A stretch of 64,000 nucleotides of DNA, from assembly GCF_900111305.1 (NCBI RefSeq), contig NZ_FOGS01000004.1, positions 62,001 through 126,000 on the forward strand. Direction: 5' to 3'. The notes beneath the pieces were generated by a model that was not told the origin of the DNA, made no database searches, and was given only the letters and a program-made list of their open reading frames with translations. Positions 43,988 through 52,345 of the stretch are shown here, in pieces. This DNA comes from Vreelandella subterranea. GTDB taxonomy: Bacteria; Pseudomonadota; Gammaproteobacteria; Pseudomonadales; Halomonadaceae. The position numbers and the translations under genes were made by a program. Position 1 is the stretch's first letter. The number at the start of each line of letters is the position of its first letter.

Positions 43988-44944
43988 CTAAGCGGGTAGC
44001 GGAGCCGCTCCGGCGGCGCGCAGCTGGCTAACATCGGCACGCGGTGGCGCGCCGAACATGCGGCTGTATTCGCGGCTGAAGTGGGAAGGGCTTTCATACC
44101 CCACCCGGTAACTGGCGGTAGCCGCCTCAAGCCCCTCGGCGAGCATTAAACGCCGGGCTTCGTGCAGGCGTAGCTTCTTCTGGTACTGCAGGGGCGACAT
44201 CCGGGTGACCTGGCGGAAGCTGTGATAAAGCGTCGATTCGCTCATATTGGCGCTCGCCGCCAGCTCGCGGATCTTGAGTGGCTGCGCATAATGCTCTTTG
44301 AGTGCATAGATGACCTGTGCAATCCGATTGGCCTGGGAGTCCGAGGCGGCAAAGCGGCGCATATGCGGCCCCATCTCGCCCATCAGCGCCCGGTAGATCA
44401 GTTCCCGCCGGGCCAGGGGCGAAAGCACCGGTATATCTTCCGGAGCATCGAGCAGGCTTAACAAGCGGTAAAGCGCTCCCTGCATGCGGGCATCCATTGG
44501 GGCTGATTTCAAGCCGCAGTCCATCTCTGAGGAGATGGCATCGTGGCCCGTGGGCGGTGCCTTGTCGCCCAGTTCCAGTATCAGCCCGGCCACCTCTTGG
44601 GGATCCACCGAGACTTTGACCGCCAGGAAGGGCTTCTCCGGGGTGGCATGATCGATCCTGCCAACCACGGGCAGGTGAACGGCGCTTGCCATATAGCTCG
44701 GACCGCAGTATACGATCTCCTTGTCCCCCAGCAGCACCGTCTTGCTGCCCTGAATGACAAAACACAGGCAGGGGTCATACACCGCGCAGTGAAAGCTGGT
44801 GGGAGCATCAACCCGCACCAGTTGAACCTCGGCAATCGCCGTATCCTGAATATCTTCCAGGGGCGACCAGCGGCGGACGACCTGGCCCAGCTGGGGCAGG
44901 CTGTCACTGCAATGGGTGATCTGCTCAGGTGCAATAACGGTCAA
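43988..44944 (-). CDS. AraC family regulator (AraC_N type), divergent from an RND efflux operon
   Basis: A 318-residue regulator with an AraC_N sensor domain (about 25-190; VYDPCLCFVIQGSKTVLLGD) and two C-terminal helix-turn-helix motifs (about 200-300; ANMSESTLYHSFRQVTRMSPLQY, and GYESPSHFSREYSRMFG). It stands head to head with the RND efflux genes across a 451-bp gap that holds repeated sequences, so it probably controls them. It is of the same family as the regulator at 32545 but distinct in sequence. Confidence 0.9.
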   Translation of the reverse strand: MTVIAPEQITHCSDSLPQLGQVVRRWSPLEDIQDTAIAEVQLVRVDAPTSFHCAVYDPCLCFVIQGSKTVLLGDKEIVYCGPSYMASAVHLPVVGRIDHATPEKPFLAVKVSVDPQEVAGLILELGDKAPPTGHDAISSEMDCGLKSAPMDARMQGALYRLLSLLDAPEDIPVLSPLARRELIYRALMGEMGPHMRRFAASDSQANRIAQVIYALKEHYAQPLKIRELAASANMSESTLYHSFRQVTRMSPLQYQKKLRLHEARRLMLAEGLEAATASYRVGYESPSHFSREYSRMFGAPPRADVSQLRAAGAAPLPA

Positions 44945-45016
44945 TGGCTTTCCTCCCTAACAGCTTCCAGTATATGCCTTCGCCCCACTAATCGAAGGTA
45001 TTTTCATTGTATATTG

Positions 45017-45177
45017 CAGAATCAGGCAAGCACCCCGCAGAAACCGACAACCCATGCGGTATGTCATCATATCGTCATCAAGCCCATAGTGAGAAGCGGA
45101 CCGATGTGCTGACGCGATCTTCCTGTATCGCCTTTCATACGCCTCGACAGAATTAGGCAATCATCCCGCAGGAACCC
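45017..45177. repeat. Two imperfect 30-bp direct repeats, candidate AraC operators
   Basis: Copies at 45017-45046 and 45148-45177 agree in 25 of 30 bases. Each reads CAGAAT, one variable base, AGGCAA, then a CCCGCAG core and AACC. They lie 131 bp apart in the regulator-efflux gap. Weaker similarity continues past both copies (CCCATAGTGAGA against CCTATGGTGAGT). Direct repeats suit AraC-type binding. The remaining gap (44945-45395) has no gene that I can see. Confidence 0.7.
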
Positions 45178-45395
45178 GCTACCCCGAACGCGTACGCCTC
45201 GCCTATGGTGAGTAACGTCGGATAGACAGTACCAACGGCTCGACCATGCCAGCTCCTTAATCCCTCCTGATGACAATAAATGACTGTCGATTCTGACGGC
45301 GCTTAAACGACTAGTTAATCGTCAACCGCCTGCGCGGTGCGAAATCCATAACGAACGCTGCTACCGGTTACGGGTAGCCACTGGAGCAAATCATC

Positions 45396-46583
45396 ATGGG
45401 AAGTTTGTCTCAAAGCGTCCGCCTGGCAAGCCGCCGGGCAGTGATCCCGTTTCTGCTGCTGACGGCCTTGCTGACCGGGTGCGAGGCCCAGAGCGAGGAG
45501 GCGGCAGCGCCTGCAGCGCCGCCGCCGCCGGAAGTCGACGTGGCGGAAATCGTCGCCCAGCCGGTGGTGTTGAGAGAGTCATTCACCGGTCGGGTGGAAG
45601 CCGCCGAAACGGTCGAGCTAAGAGCCCGGGTGAGCGGCTATATCCAGGAAGTGGCATTTGAAGAGGGCGAACTGGTCGAGCAGGGGGATCTGCTGTTCCA
45701 GATCGATCAGCGGCCCTATCAGGCGCGGGTCGGCGCCGCCCAGGCGGACCTTGCCCAGGCCAGAAGCCAACTCGCCCAGGCTGGAAGCGAAGCCGAGCGA
45801 GCCCGTGTGTTACTGGGGCGCCAGGCCATTTCTCAGGAGGTGCATGACCAGCGTCAAGCGGCGCTGAACAATGCCCGCGCCATGGTGGATGCCGCCCAGG
45901 CCGCCCTGGATACCGCCGAGCTTGATCTGGAGTATACCCGAATCACGGCGCCCGTCAGCGGCCGAGCCGGTCGGGCCATGGTGACCCTGGGCAATCTCGC
46001 CAGCGCCGATCAGAGCCTGCTGACCACGCTGGTGAGCATCGATCCAATACACGTCTACTTCGAGGCGGACGAGCAGGCCGCCTTTGCCAGCCAGACACTT
46101 CTCACCAGTGACGCGTCGAACAGCCTGAATATCGAGCTTGGCGGTGACCCGCAGCGCCAGTACAAAGGCACCCTGGACTTTATCGACAACCGTTTGAATC
46201 CCAACACGGGCACCCTGCAGTTCAGGGCGGTGCTGGCCAACCCGGACGGCCGCATTCGGCCCGGGGAGTTTGCGCGGGTCGAAATGCCGGTCGCGCGGTT
46301 GGAGCAAGCATTGCTGGTGGATGGCAAGGCGGTTCTGACCGACCAGGATCGCCGCTACGTCTACGTGGTGGATGAGAACAATCTGGCCCAGCGGCGCCCG
46401 GTCGCCACAGGGCGCCAGGTGGATGAACGCACGGTTATCAGCGAAGGGCTCGCTGCTGGCGATCGGGTAATCGTCAACGGGGTGCAAAAAGTCTTTATGC
46501 CGGGCATGGAAGTGAGCCCTCAAACGGTGTCCGCCGCCCCGGCGGCTGACGCTCAACCCGCCATTGCTGCCAGGGAGGACTAA
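45396..46583 (+). CDS. RND efflux periplasmic adaptor lipoprotein
   Basis: A 395-residue membrane-fusion protein that links an inner-membrane RND pump to an outer-membrane channel. The lipobox LLTGC puts the lipid-bearing Cys at residue 29. Following it are the barrel-sandwich/lipoyl parts (about 50-85 and 175-215: VELRARVSGYIQEVAFEEGE, YTRITAPVSGRAGRAMVT), the alpha hairpin (about 100-170) and the beta-barrel (about 215-300). It is AcrA/MexE-like. The pump gene begins 6 bases after the stop, so the two form an operon. The AraC regulator is divergent. Confidence 0.93.
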   Translation: MGSLSQSVRLASRRAVIPFLLLTALLTGCEAQSEEAAAPAAPPPPEVDVAEIVAQPVVLRESFTGRVEAAETVELRARVSGYIQEVAFEEGELVEQGDLLFQIDQRPYQARVGAAQADLAQARSQLAQAGSEAERARVLLGRQAISQEVHDQRQAALNNARAMVDAAQAALDTAELDLEYTRITAPVSGRAGRAMVTLGNLASADQSLLTTLVSIDPIHVYFEADEQAAFASQTLLTSDASNSLNIELGGDPQRQYKGTLDFIDNRLNPNTGTLQFRAVLANPDGRIRPGEFARVEMPVARLEQALLVDGKAVLTDQDRRYVYVVDENNLAQRRPVATGRQVDERTVISEGLAAGDRVIVNGVQKVFMPGMEVSPQTVSAAPAADAQPAIAARED

Positions 46584-46589
46584 ACCGCC

Positions 46590-49500
46590 ATGAATTTCTC
46601 GCGTTTCTTCGTGGACCGACCGATATTTGCGGCGGTGCTGTCGATCATTATTCTAGCGGTGGGGCTGATCTCGATTCCCAACCTGCCGATCAGCGAGTAC
46701 CCGGATGTCGTGCCGCCCTCCGTGGTGGTGCGCACGGTTTACCCCGGCGCCAACCCGAAGGAGATCGCCGAAACGGTCGCCACGCCCTTGGAAGAAGCCA
46801 TCAATGGCGTCGAGGACATGATGTATCTCAAGTCCGTCGCTGGCTCCGATGGCGTGCTGCAGATGACCGTTACCTTCCGCCCCGGTACCGATGCCGAGCA
46901 GGCCGCCGTCCGGGTGCAAAACAGAGTTAGTCAGGCCGAGGCAAGGCTGCCGGAAGCCGTGCGCCGTCAAGGCGTCACCACCCAGAAGCAGTCGCCAACG
47001 TTTCTGATGGTCGTTCACCTGACCTCGCCCAGCGGTGAGTACGACACCCTCTACCTGCGCAACTATGTACGACTGAATGTCCGCGACCGTCTGGCCCGGC
47101 TCGAAGGGATCGGGGATGCACAGATATTCGGCGGGGGAGACTATGCCATGCGCGCGTGGCTCGATCCCGAACGAATAGCCGCCCGCGGCCTGACAGCCAG
47201 TGACGTGGTTGGCGCCATGAGAGAGCAGAACGTGCAGGCCTCCGCCGGGCAGTTGGGAGCCGAACCCATTGAAGAGAGTGACTTTCTCACCCTGATCAAC
47301 GCCCGAGGGCGGCTGGAAACGGTGGAGGAGTTTGGCGACATCGTGCTGAAGCGCGGTGAGGGCGGCGAGATCCTCAGGCTTGCGGATGTGGCCCGGCTAG
47401 AAATGGGCGCCGGAGACTATACGCTGCGCTCGCAGTTGGACGGCAACAACGCCGTGGGTGTAGGGATATTCCAGGCACCGGGGGCTAATGCGCTGGAGAT
47501 TCGCGAGCAGGTCATCGCCACCATGGACGAGCTATCCGAACAGTTCCCGGACGGCGTGGAGTATGAAGCGGTCTACGACACCACCATCTTCGTCAATGAC
47601 TCGATAAAGTCGGTGATCGCCACCCTGCTGGAAGCCGTGCTGCTGGTGGTGCTGGTCGTCACGCTGTTCCTACAGACCTGGCGTGCCTCCATTATCCCAC
47701 TGCTGGCGGTGCCGGTATCGGTGATAGGCACCTTCGCGGCGCTCTACCTGCTGGGCTACTCCATTAACACGCTGACCCTGTTTGGCCTGGTGTTGGCCAT
47801 CGGTATCGTGGTGGACGACGCCATCGTGGTGGTGGAAAACGTGGAGCGGAATATCGAGGAGGGCCTAAAACCTCAGGCCGCCGCGCATCAGGCCATGAGA
47901 GAAGTCTCCGGGCCTATTATCGCGGTGGGGCTGGTACTGTGTGCGGTGTTTATCCCCATGGCCTTCCTGTCGGGGGTGACCGGTCAATTCTATAGCCAGT
48001 TTGCGGTGACGATTGCCATCTCCACGGTGATCTCCACCATCAACTCGCTGACCCTGTCGCCCGCGCTGGCCGCGATGCTGCTCAAGCCCCATGACGCGCC
48101 CAAGGATCGGCTCACCCGCGTGATTGATACGCTGTTTGGCTGGATTTTTCGGCCCTTCAACCGCTTCTTTAATGCCAGCTCCAATAAATATCAGGGCGGC
48201 GTGGCTCGCTCCCTGAAGCATCGTGGCGCGGTGTTTGTGGTCTATGCGCTGTTGCTGCTGGGCACTGGCGTGATGTTCAAGGCGGTGCCGCCCGGGTTTA
48301 TCCCGGTGCAGGACAAGCTTTACCTGATTGCCGGCGTCATCCTGCCGGAAGGGGCGTCGCTGGAGAGAACCGACCAGATGCTTCAGGACGTCGTGGACAT
48401 CGCCATGGAGACCGAGGGCGTGGAGCACGCCATCGCCTTTCCTGGCCTGAACGCGCTGCAGTTCACCAACACCTCCAACACCGGGGTGGCCTTTCTAACC
48501 CTCAGCGCCTTTGGTGAGCGCAGCCTCAGCGCTGCGGAGATAAACGCCCGCATCAACCAGGGCATTGGTGGCTTGAAAGAAGGCTTTGCGTTCTCCTTTA
48601 TGCCGCCGCCGATTCTGGGCCTGGGCAACGGGTCTGGCTTCCAGCTGTTTATCGAGGATCGCGGTAACCTTGGCTATGGGGCATTGCAGCAGGCGGTGAA
48701 CCAGCTCCAGGGCGCGATTGCGCAAACGCCGGGGATGGGATTCCCGATCAGCAGCTATCAATCCAACGTCCCGCAGCTGGATGCCGAAGTGGATCGTCTG
48801 AGAGCCAAGGCCCAGGGCGTACCCTTGACCGAACTGTTCGACACACTGCAGACCTATCTGGGTTCGACCTATGTGAATGACTTCAACCGCTTTGGCCGCA
48901 CTTGGCAGGTGATCGCCCAGGCGGACGCTCCTTATCGGGCCAGCGTGGAAGACATCGCCCGGCTGCGCACCCGTAACGACCAGGGCGAAATGGTGCCCAT
49001 CGGCACCATGGTGGATATCCGCCAGACCTTCGGCCCCGACCCGGTATTGCGCTACAACGGCTACCCGGCGGCGGACCTAGCCGGTGAGTTCGACCCCCGC
49101 GTGCTCTCTTCCGCCCAGGCGATGGATACCATCAACGCCCTTGCTGAAGTGGTGCTGCCGCCGGGCATGGCGCTTGAGTGGACTGACCTGAGTTACCAGC
49201 AATCCACCCAGGGTAACGCGGCGCTGGTGGTCTTCCCGCTGTCGATCCTGCTGGTATTACTGGTGCTGGCGGCGCTTTACGAGAGCTGGACGCTGCCGCT
49301 GGCGGTGATTCTGATCGTGCCGATGTCGATGCTCGCGGCGCTGATTGGCGTCTGGTTTGGCGGGGGCGATAACAACATCTTCGTGCAGGTGGGGCTGGTG
49401 GTGCTGATTGGTCTGGCGTGTAAGAACGCCATCCTGATCGTGGAGTTCGCCCGGGAACTGGAACTGCAGGGCAAGGGCACGGTGGAGGCCGCTCTGGAAG

Positions 49501-49787
49501 CCTGTCGGTTGCGGCTGCGGCCGATCATCATGACCTCGATCGCCTTCACGGCGGCGGTGTTACCTTCGGTCGTTGCCACCGGCGCGGGCGCCGAGGTACG
49601 GGCGGCGCTGGGTACCGCGGTGTTTGCCGGCATGATCGGCGTCACCCTGTTCGGCCTGTTCCTCACGCCGGTGTTCTACGTGGCGCTGCGCAAGCTGGCG
49701 GGCCCCTTGACCAGTCAGCACGGCTCGACCCTGGCCACCGATGACGGCTCGGCGCAGGGCGGGCTGCCCGACCCCAACCGCGCCTGA
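46590..49787 (+). CDS. RND efflux pump, inner-membrane subunit (HAE1 family)
   Basis: A 1065-residue proton-driven multidrug exporter of the AcrB/MexF type, normal length. It has 12 membrane helices and two large periplasmic loops. The N-terminal block FFVDRPIFAAVLSIIILAVG, the proton-relay motif GIVVDDAIVVVENVERN with its Asp pair (about residues 408-422), and GLACKNAILIVEFARE (about 945-960, with the relay Lys) are present. The sequence is nearest MexF/BpeF-type pumps, by impression. No outer-membrane channel gene follows, so it must share one encoded elsewhere. Exact substrates are unknown. Confidence 0.95.
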   Translation: MNFSRFFVDRPIFAAVLSIIILAVGLISIPNLPISEYPDVVPPSVVVRTVYPGANPKEIAETVATPLEEAINGVEDMMYLKSVAGSDGVLQMTVTFRPGTDAEQAAVRVQNRVSQAEARLPEAVRRQGVTTQKQSPTFLMVVHLTSPSGEYDTLYLRNYVRLNVRDRLARLEGIGDAQIFGGGDYAMRAWLDPERIAARGLTASDVVGAMREQNVQASAGQLGAEPIEESDFLTLINARGRLETVEEFGDIVLKRGEGGEILRLADVARLEMGAGDYTLRSQLDGNNAVGVGIFQAPGANALEIREQVIATMDELSEQFPDGVEYEAVYDTTIFVNDSIKSVIATLLEAVLLVVLVVTLFLQTWRASIIPLLAVPVSVIGTFAALYLLGYSINTLTLFGLVLAIGIVVDDAIVVVENVERNIEEGLKPQAAAHQAMREVSGPIIAVGLVLCAVFIPMAFLSGVTGQFYSQFAVTIAISTVISTINSLTLSPALAAMLLKPHDAPKDRLTRVIDTLFGWIFRPFNRFFNASSNKYQGGVARSLKHRGAVFVVYALLLLGTGVMFKAVPPGFIPVQDKLYLIAGVILPEGASLERTDQMLQDVVDIAMETEGVEHAIAFPGLNALQFTNTSNTGVAFLTLSAFGERSLSAAEINARINQGIGGLKEGFAFSFMPPPILGLGNGSGFQLFIEDRGNLGYGALQQAVNQLQGAIAQTPGMGFPISSYQSNVPQLDAEVDRLRAKAQGVPLTELFDTLQTYLGSTYVNDFNRFGRTWQVIAQADAPYRASVEDIARLRTRNDQGEMVPIGTMVDIRQTFGPDPVLRYNGYPAADLAGEFDPRVLSSAQAMDTINALAEVVLPPGMALEWTDLSYQQSTQGNAALVVFPLSILLVLLVLAALYESWTLPLAVILIVPMSMLAALIGVWFGGGDNNIFVQVGLVVLIGLACKNAILIVEFARELELQGKGTVEAALEACRLRLRPIIMTSIAFTAAVLPSVVATGAGAEVRAALGTAVFAGMIGVTLFGLFLTPVFYVALRKLAGPLTSQHGSTLATDDGSAQGGLPDPNRA

Positions 49788-49799
49788 CGCGCTGATGGC

Positions 49800-49829
49800 G
49801 AGGTGGTGAAGCCGTTTGCCCACCACCTC
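49800..49829 (+). terminator. Hairpin after the RND pump gene
   Basis: GAGGTGGTG, a 12-base loop, CACCACCTC: a perfect 9-bp stem 13 bases after the stop, with no T-run. Confidence 0.5.
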
Positions 49830-49928
49830 TCCTCACGTAACGGATGTTCATGGTGTAAGACGCGTACGGTTGAATTACCCCAATTGTGCCTACACTGATG
49901 AACTATCAGCTCACCATAAGGAGATGCT

Positions 49929-50555
49929 ATGACCACGCTAGTGATTGGCGCGAACGGACAGATTGGCAAGCAGTTCTGCGAGTTGGCTCAGCAGGCAGGT
50001 ACGCCCATCAAGGCGATGATTCGCAGCGACGAGCAGGTGCCGTGGTTCAAAGAGAGAGGCATCGACACCGTGATTGCCGACCTGGAAGGCGACTTCGAGC
50101 ACGCCTTTGAAGGCTGTGACCAAGTGGTCTTCACCGCCGGTTCGGGGCCGCACACCGGGCCCGACAAGACCCTGTTGATCGACCTGTACGGGGCTATTCG
50201 TGCCGCCGATATTGCCAAGCAGAAAGGTATTTCCCGCTACCTGATGATCAGCGCGATACGCGCCGAAAACCCCATGGAAGCGCCCGAAAAACTGCGCCCC
50301 TACATGGCCGCAAAATTCGCCGCCGATGCCCATCTGCGCAACAGCGACGTCCCCTACGTGATTCTCAAGCCAGGGCGTTTGACGGATGACGCGGCCAGCC
50401 AGCAGTTTGCAAGCTCAATCGACGAGGCCGGTGACAATCAAATCTCCCGCGCCAATGTCGCCCATGCGTTGCACTTCGCGCTGCAAAGCAGTGTTAGCAA
50501 CCAGGAGTTCGCGTTGCTTGACGGTGAGCGGTCGATTGAAGAAGTTATTAAATGA
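49929..50555 (+). CDS. NAD(P)-binding atypical SDR family protein
   Basis: A 208-residue Rossmann-fold protein of the atypical short-chain dehydrogenase group (YhfK/NmrA-like). The dinucleotide motif VIGANGQIGKQF spans about residues 5-16. The Tyr/Lys couple of classical SDRs is not clear (YLMISAIRAENP occupies the strand-5 region, then YMAAKFAADAHL). A redox-sensing or oxidoreductase role is possible. AAGGAGATGCT precedes the ATG. The gene stands alone between the RND operon and the YefM-YoeB module. Confidence 0.85.
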   Translation: MTTLVIGANGQIGKQFCELAQQAGTPIKAMIRSDEQVPWFKERGIDTVIADLEGDFEHAFEGCDQVVFTAGSGPHTGPDKTLLIDLYGAIRAADIAKQKGISRYLMISAIRAENPMEAPEKLRPYMAAKFAADAHLRNSDVPYVILKPGRLTDDAASQQFASSIDEAGDNQISRANVAHALHFALQSSVSNQEFALLDGERSIEEVIK

Positions 50556-50600
50556 TCATTTGGAAGGGGTAGCGTATTACTCTTTATAAAATCAATAGTA

Positions 50601-50873
50601 TCAGGGCTGATCGTAGTGCCCGCCGATGGCAAAAATATAAATAGCGTTGTCATCGAACCTGTAGATCAGCCTGTCTTTTTGTGAAATTCGCCTCGACCAC
50701 AATCCAGAAAGATTATGTTTGAGCGGCTCAGGTTTTCCGATACCCGTCGTTGGATCGTCAGAGCGGAGCATTTCTTTCAAGAGTTTGCAGAGTGCTTTAT
50801 GCAGCTTCTTATCTGTTTCACGCATTTTTTCATAGGCTTCCCACGTGCGGCCCTCAAATACCAGTGATCTCAT
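50601..50873 (-). CDS. yoeB: YoeB family toxin (Txe/YoeB)
   Basis: A 90-residue RelE-superfamily ribosome-dependent mRNA interferase. The catalytic segments WSRRISQKDRLIYRF (Arg residues) and the C-terminal GGHYDQP with its His-Tyr pair are typical of YoeB, as is the KPEPLKHNLSGLWSR core. It cuts mRNA at the ribosomal A site when free and is held inactive by YefM. It overlaps the antitoxin gene by 20 bases and is translated from the same transcript. It has lower GC than its neighbours, consistent with acquisition. Confidence 0.93.
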   Translation of the reverse strand: MRSLVFEGRTWEAYEKMRETDKKLHKALCKLLKEMLRSDDPTTGIGKPEPLKHNLSGLWSRRISQKDRLIYRFDDNAIYIFAIGGHYDQP

Positions 50874-51126
50874 TCATCTGCTCATTGTCAGGTTGGTATC
50901 CTTGGCCGCGGCTATGAGTATCGAGAGACGCCGCAATTTGCTCCATGAGGTTTCGGTTCTGAAGAACATAGAGTGTTTCTTGCTCTCTTTCCCAATCCTC
51001 GGCGCTAATCACCACGAACGCTTCTCCAGCACGACGGGTTACTTTTAAGGGTTCGTGCTTGTTAATCACTTGTTCTACAACGTTTTTCAGGTTGTCCCTG
51101 AATTTGTTAACGCTAATAATATCCAT
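50854..51126 (-). CDS. yefM: YefM family antitoxin
   Basis: A 90-residue antitoxin of the Phd/YefM family that neutralises YoeB and represses its own promoter. ISVNKFRDNLKNVVEQV at the N-terminus and VTRRAGEAFVVISAEDWE (about 29-46) are the conserved DNA-binding and dimer parts; the acidic C-terminal tail would embrace the toxin. A palindrome sits 14 bases upstream of the start as its likely operator. It is the first gene of the module. Confidence 0.93.
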   Translation of the reverse strand: MDIISVNKFRDNLKNVVEQVINKHEPLKVTRRAGEAFVVISAEDWEREQETLYVLQNRNLMEQIAASLDTHSRGQGYQPDNEQMNEITGI

Positions 51127-51139
51127 AACGCCACCAATA

Positions 51140-51158
51140 TGTACGGAAATGCCGTACG
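51140..51158. promoter_or_regulatory. YefM autoregulatory operator
   Basis: T GTACGG, five bases (AAATG), CCGTAC GA: a dyad with TGTAC-type cores, as in YefM-repressed promoters, just upstream of the antitoxin start. The remaining 51159-51335 contains a weakly supported 51-codon frame (51169-51324, plus strand) without a ribosome-binding site, and nothing else that I can name. Confidence 0.65.
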
Positions 51159-51335
51159 ATTATAGCTTATGCGCGTTGATCTTACCAAGGTGAGTCGCTG
51201 CTATTCATTTGATGCCCCAACTCCCGCTATAGCTACTCTGACAACGGTGCGCTGGGTTTGGCTGGTTGAACGGTTGAAAGCCGAAGCGAGTCACAAGCTT
51301 CCAGATAACACGCAGCCTCACTAACGCCTTCGCAT

Positions 51336-52241
51336 TTATCTCCCAAGCTCCCCCTTAAGCCATTCCGCCAGCGGCTCGCTTCGGTGAGGGTGAGTGAGTA
51401 AGTCGGTTTGGCTGGGCAGCCACAGGCAGAGGCGGGCGGGTGTTTCGATACTGCCCCAGGGAGCGACCAGTCGCCCGCTCCTCAGGTCGTCTTCTACCAA
51501 TAGCGTGGGGGCAATCGCCACGCCCAACCCCGCCACGGCCGCTTCCATCAGGTAGTAAAGGTGCTCAAACCCCTGGCCTTTACTTAGTGCTCCTTCAAGT
51601 TGTGCCTGTTCAAGCCCTTGGGCGTTGGCCCAATGCGGCCATGCCTGAGGGCGCGAGGCGGTGTATAGCAGCGTGTTATCGAATAGCGTTGCCGGGTTGG
51701 CGGGGTCGCACTGCGCGGCCAGTTGTGGGCTCGCCACCGCGCATATCTGCTCCGGGATAAGCTCGACGACCTCCACCTCTGCGGGCCAGGGCGGCTCGGA
51801 AAACACCAGGGTCGCGCTGGCGTCCGTCTGTTGGCCGGGCTGCTCGGTGTCACTCACCACCACTTTCAGCTTGAGGTCAGGCAGATCACGGTGAAGGCGG
51901 TCCAGCCTGGGAATCAACCAGCGGGCCAGCAGGCTGCCGGGGCAGGCGAGGGTGAAGGGCGCTTCCTCCACATCACGTTTGAGCGCGGCGCAACTATTGC
52001 GCAGCTGGGCAAAGGCGTCACTCAGGCCGCTTTGCAGCTTCTCGCCGTGGGGCGTCAGCACAATGCCGCGGCCCGCTTTGGTAAACAGTGCCACGCCAAA
52101 ATGGTCATCCAGGCTTCTTAATTGGCGGCTGACAGCGCCATGGGTAACGCTTAGCTCTTCGGCAGCGGCGGTCACGCTGCCCAGCCGGGCAGTGGCTTCA
52201 AAAGCGCGCAAGGCGCTAAGCGGTGGCAGGCTATTGTGCAT
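51336..52241 (-). CDS. trpI: LysR family regulator, TrpI-like
   Basis: A 301-residue LysR-type regulator. The N-terminal winged helix-turn-helix (about 4-62; LSALRAFEATARLGSVTAAA, then HGAVSRQLRSLDDHFG) is followed by the effector-binding domain (about 90-295). Its position, divergent from trpBA with a 104-bp gap, is the arrangement of pseudomonad trpI, which activates trpBA in response to indoleglycerol phosphate. Function is assigned by sequence plus position. Confidence 0.88.
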   Translation of the reverse strand: MHNSLPPLSALRAFEATARLGSVTAAAEELSVTHGAVSRQLRSLDDHFGVALFTKAGRGIVLTPHGEKLQSGLSDAFAQLRNSCAALKRDVEEAPFTLACPGSLLARWLIPRLDRLHRDLPDLKLKVVVSDTEQPGQQTDASATLVFSEPPWPAEVEVVELIPEQICAVASPQLAAQCDPANPATLFDNTLLYTASRPQAWPHWANAQGLEQAQLEGALSKGQGFEHLYYLMEAAVAGLGVAIAPTLLVEDDLRSGRLVAPWGSIETPARLCLWLPSQTDLLTHPHRSEPLAEWLKGELGR

Positions 52242-52246
52242 TTATG

Positions 52247-52263
52247 TGTGACTCCAGCTCACA
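52247..52263. promoter_or_regulatory. Dyad in the trpI-trpB intergenic region
   Basis: TGTGA, seven bases, TCACA, beginning five bases upstream of the trpI start codon. It fits a T-N11-A LysR-type box and also resembles a CRP half-site pair with one extra base of spacing. It is a candidate TrpI autoregulatory site. Confidence 0.45.
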
Positions 52264-52345
52264 TGTTGATGACATCTTATCGATTTTTATCTTCACGCGC
52301 TTGCCTTAACGTCATCACATACTCAACACGCATTCAGAGGTCGTG

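Noticed and set aside
50540..51180. Integron attC sites around YefM-YoeB or Phd-RelE
   Set aside because: Toxin-antitoxin genes are common integron cassettes, so I looked for core pairs and folded repeats at both modules, but found only operator-type dyads and no RYYYAAC/GTTRRRY pairing.
51169..51324. 51-codon plus-strand frame between yefM and trpI
   Set aside because: No ribosome-binding site, no recognisable similarity, and it begins next to the YefM operator; probably chance.
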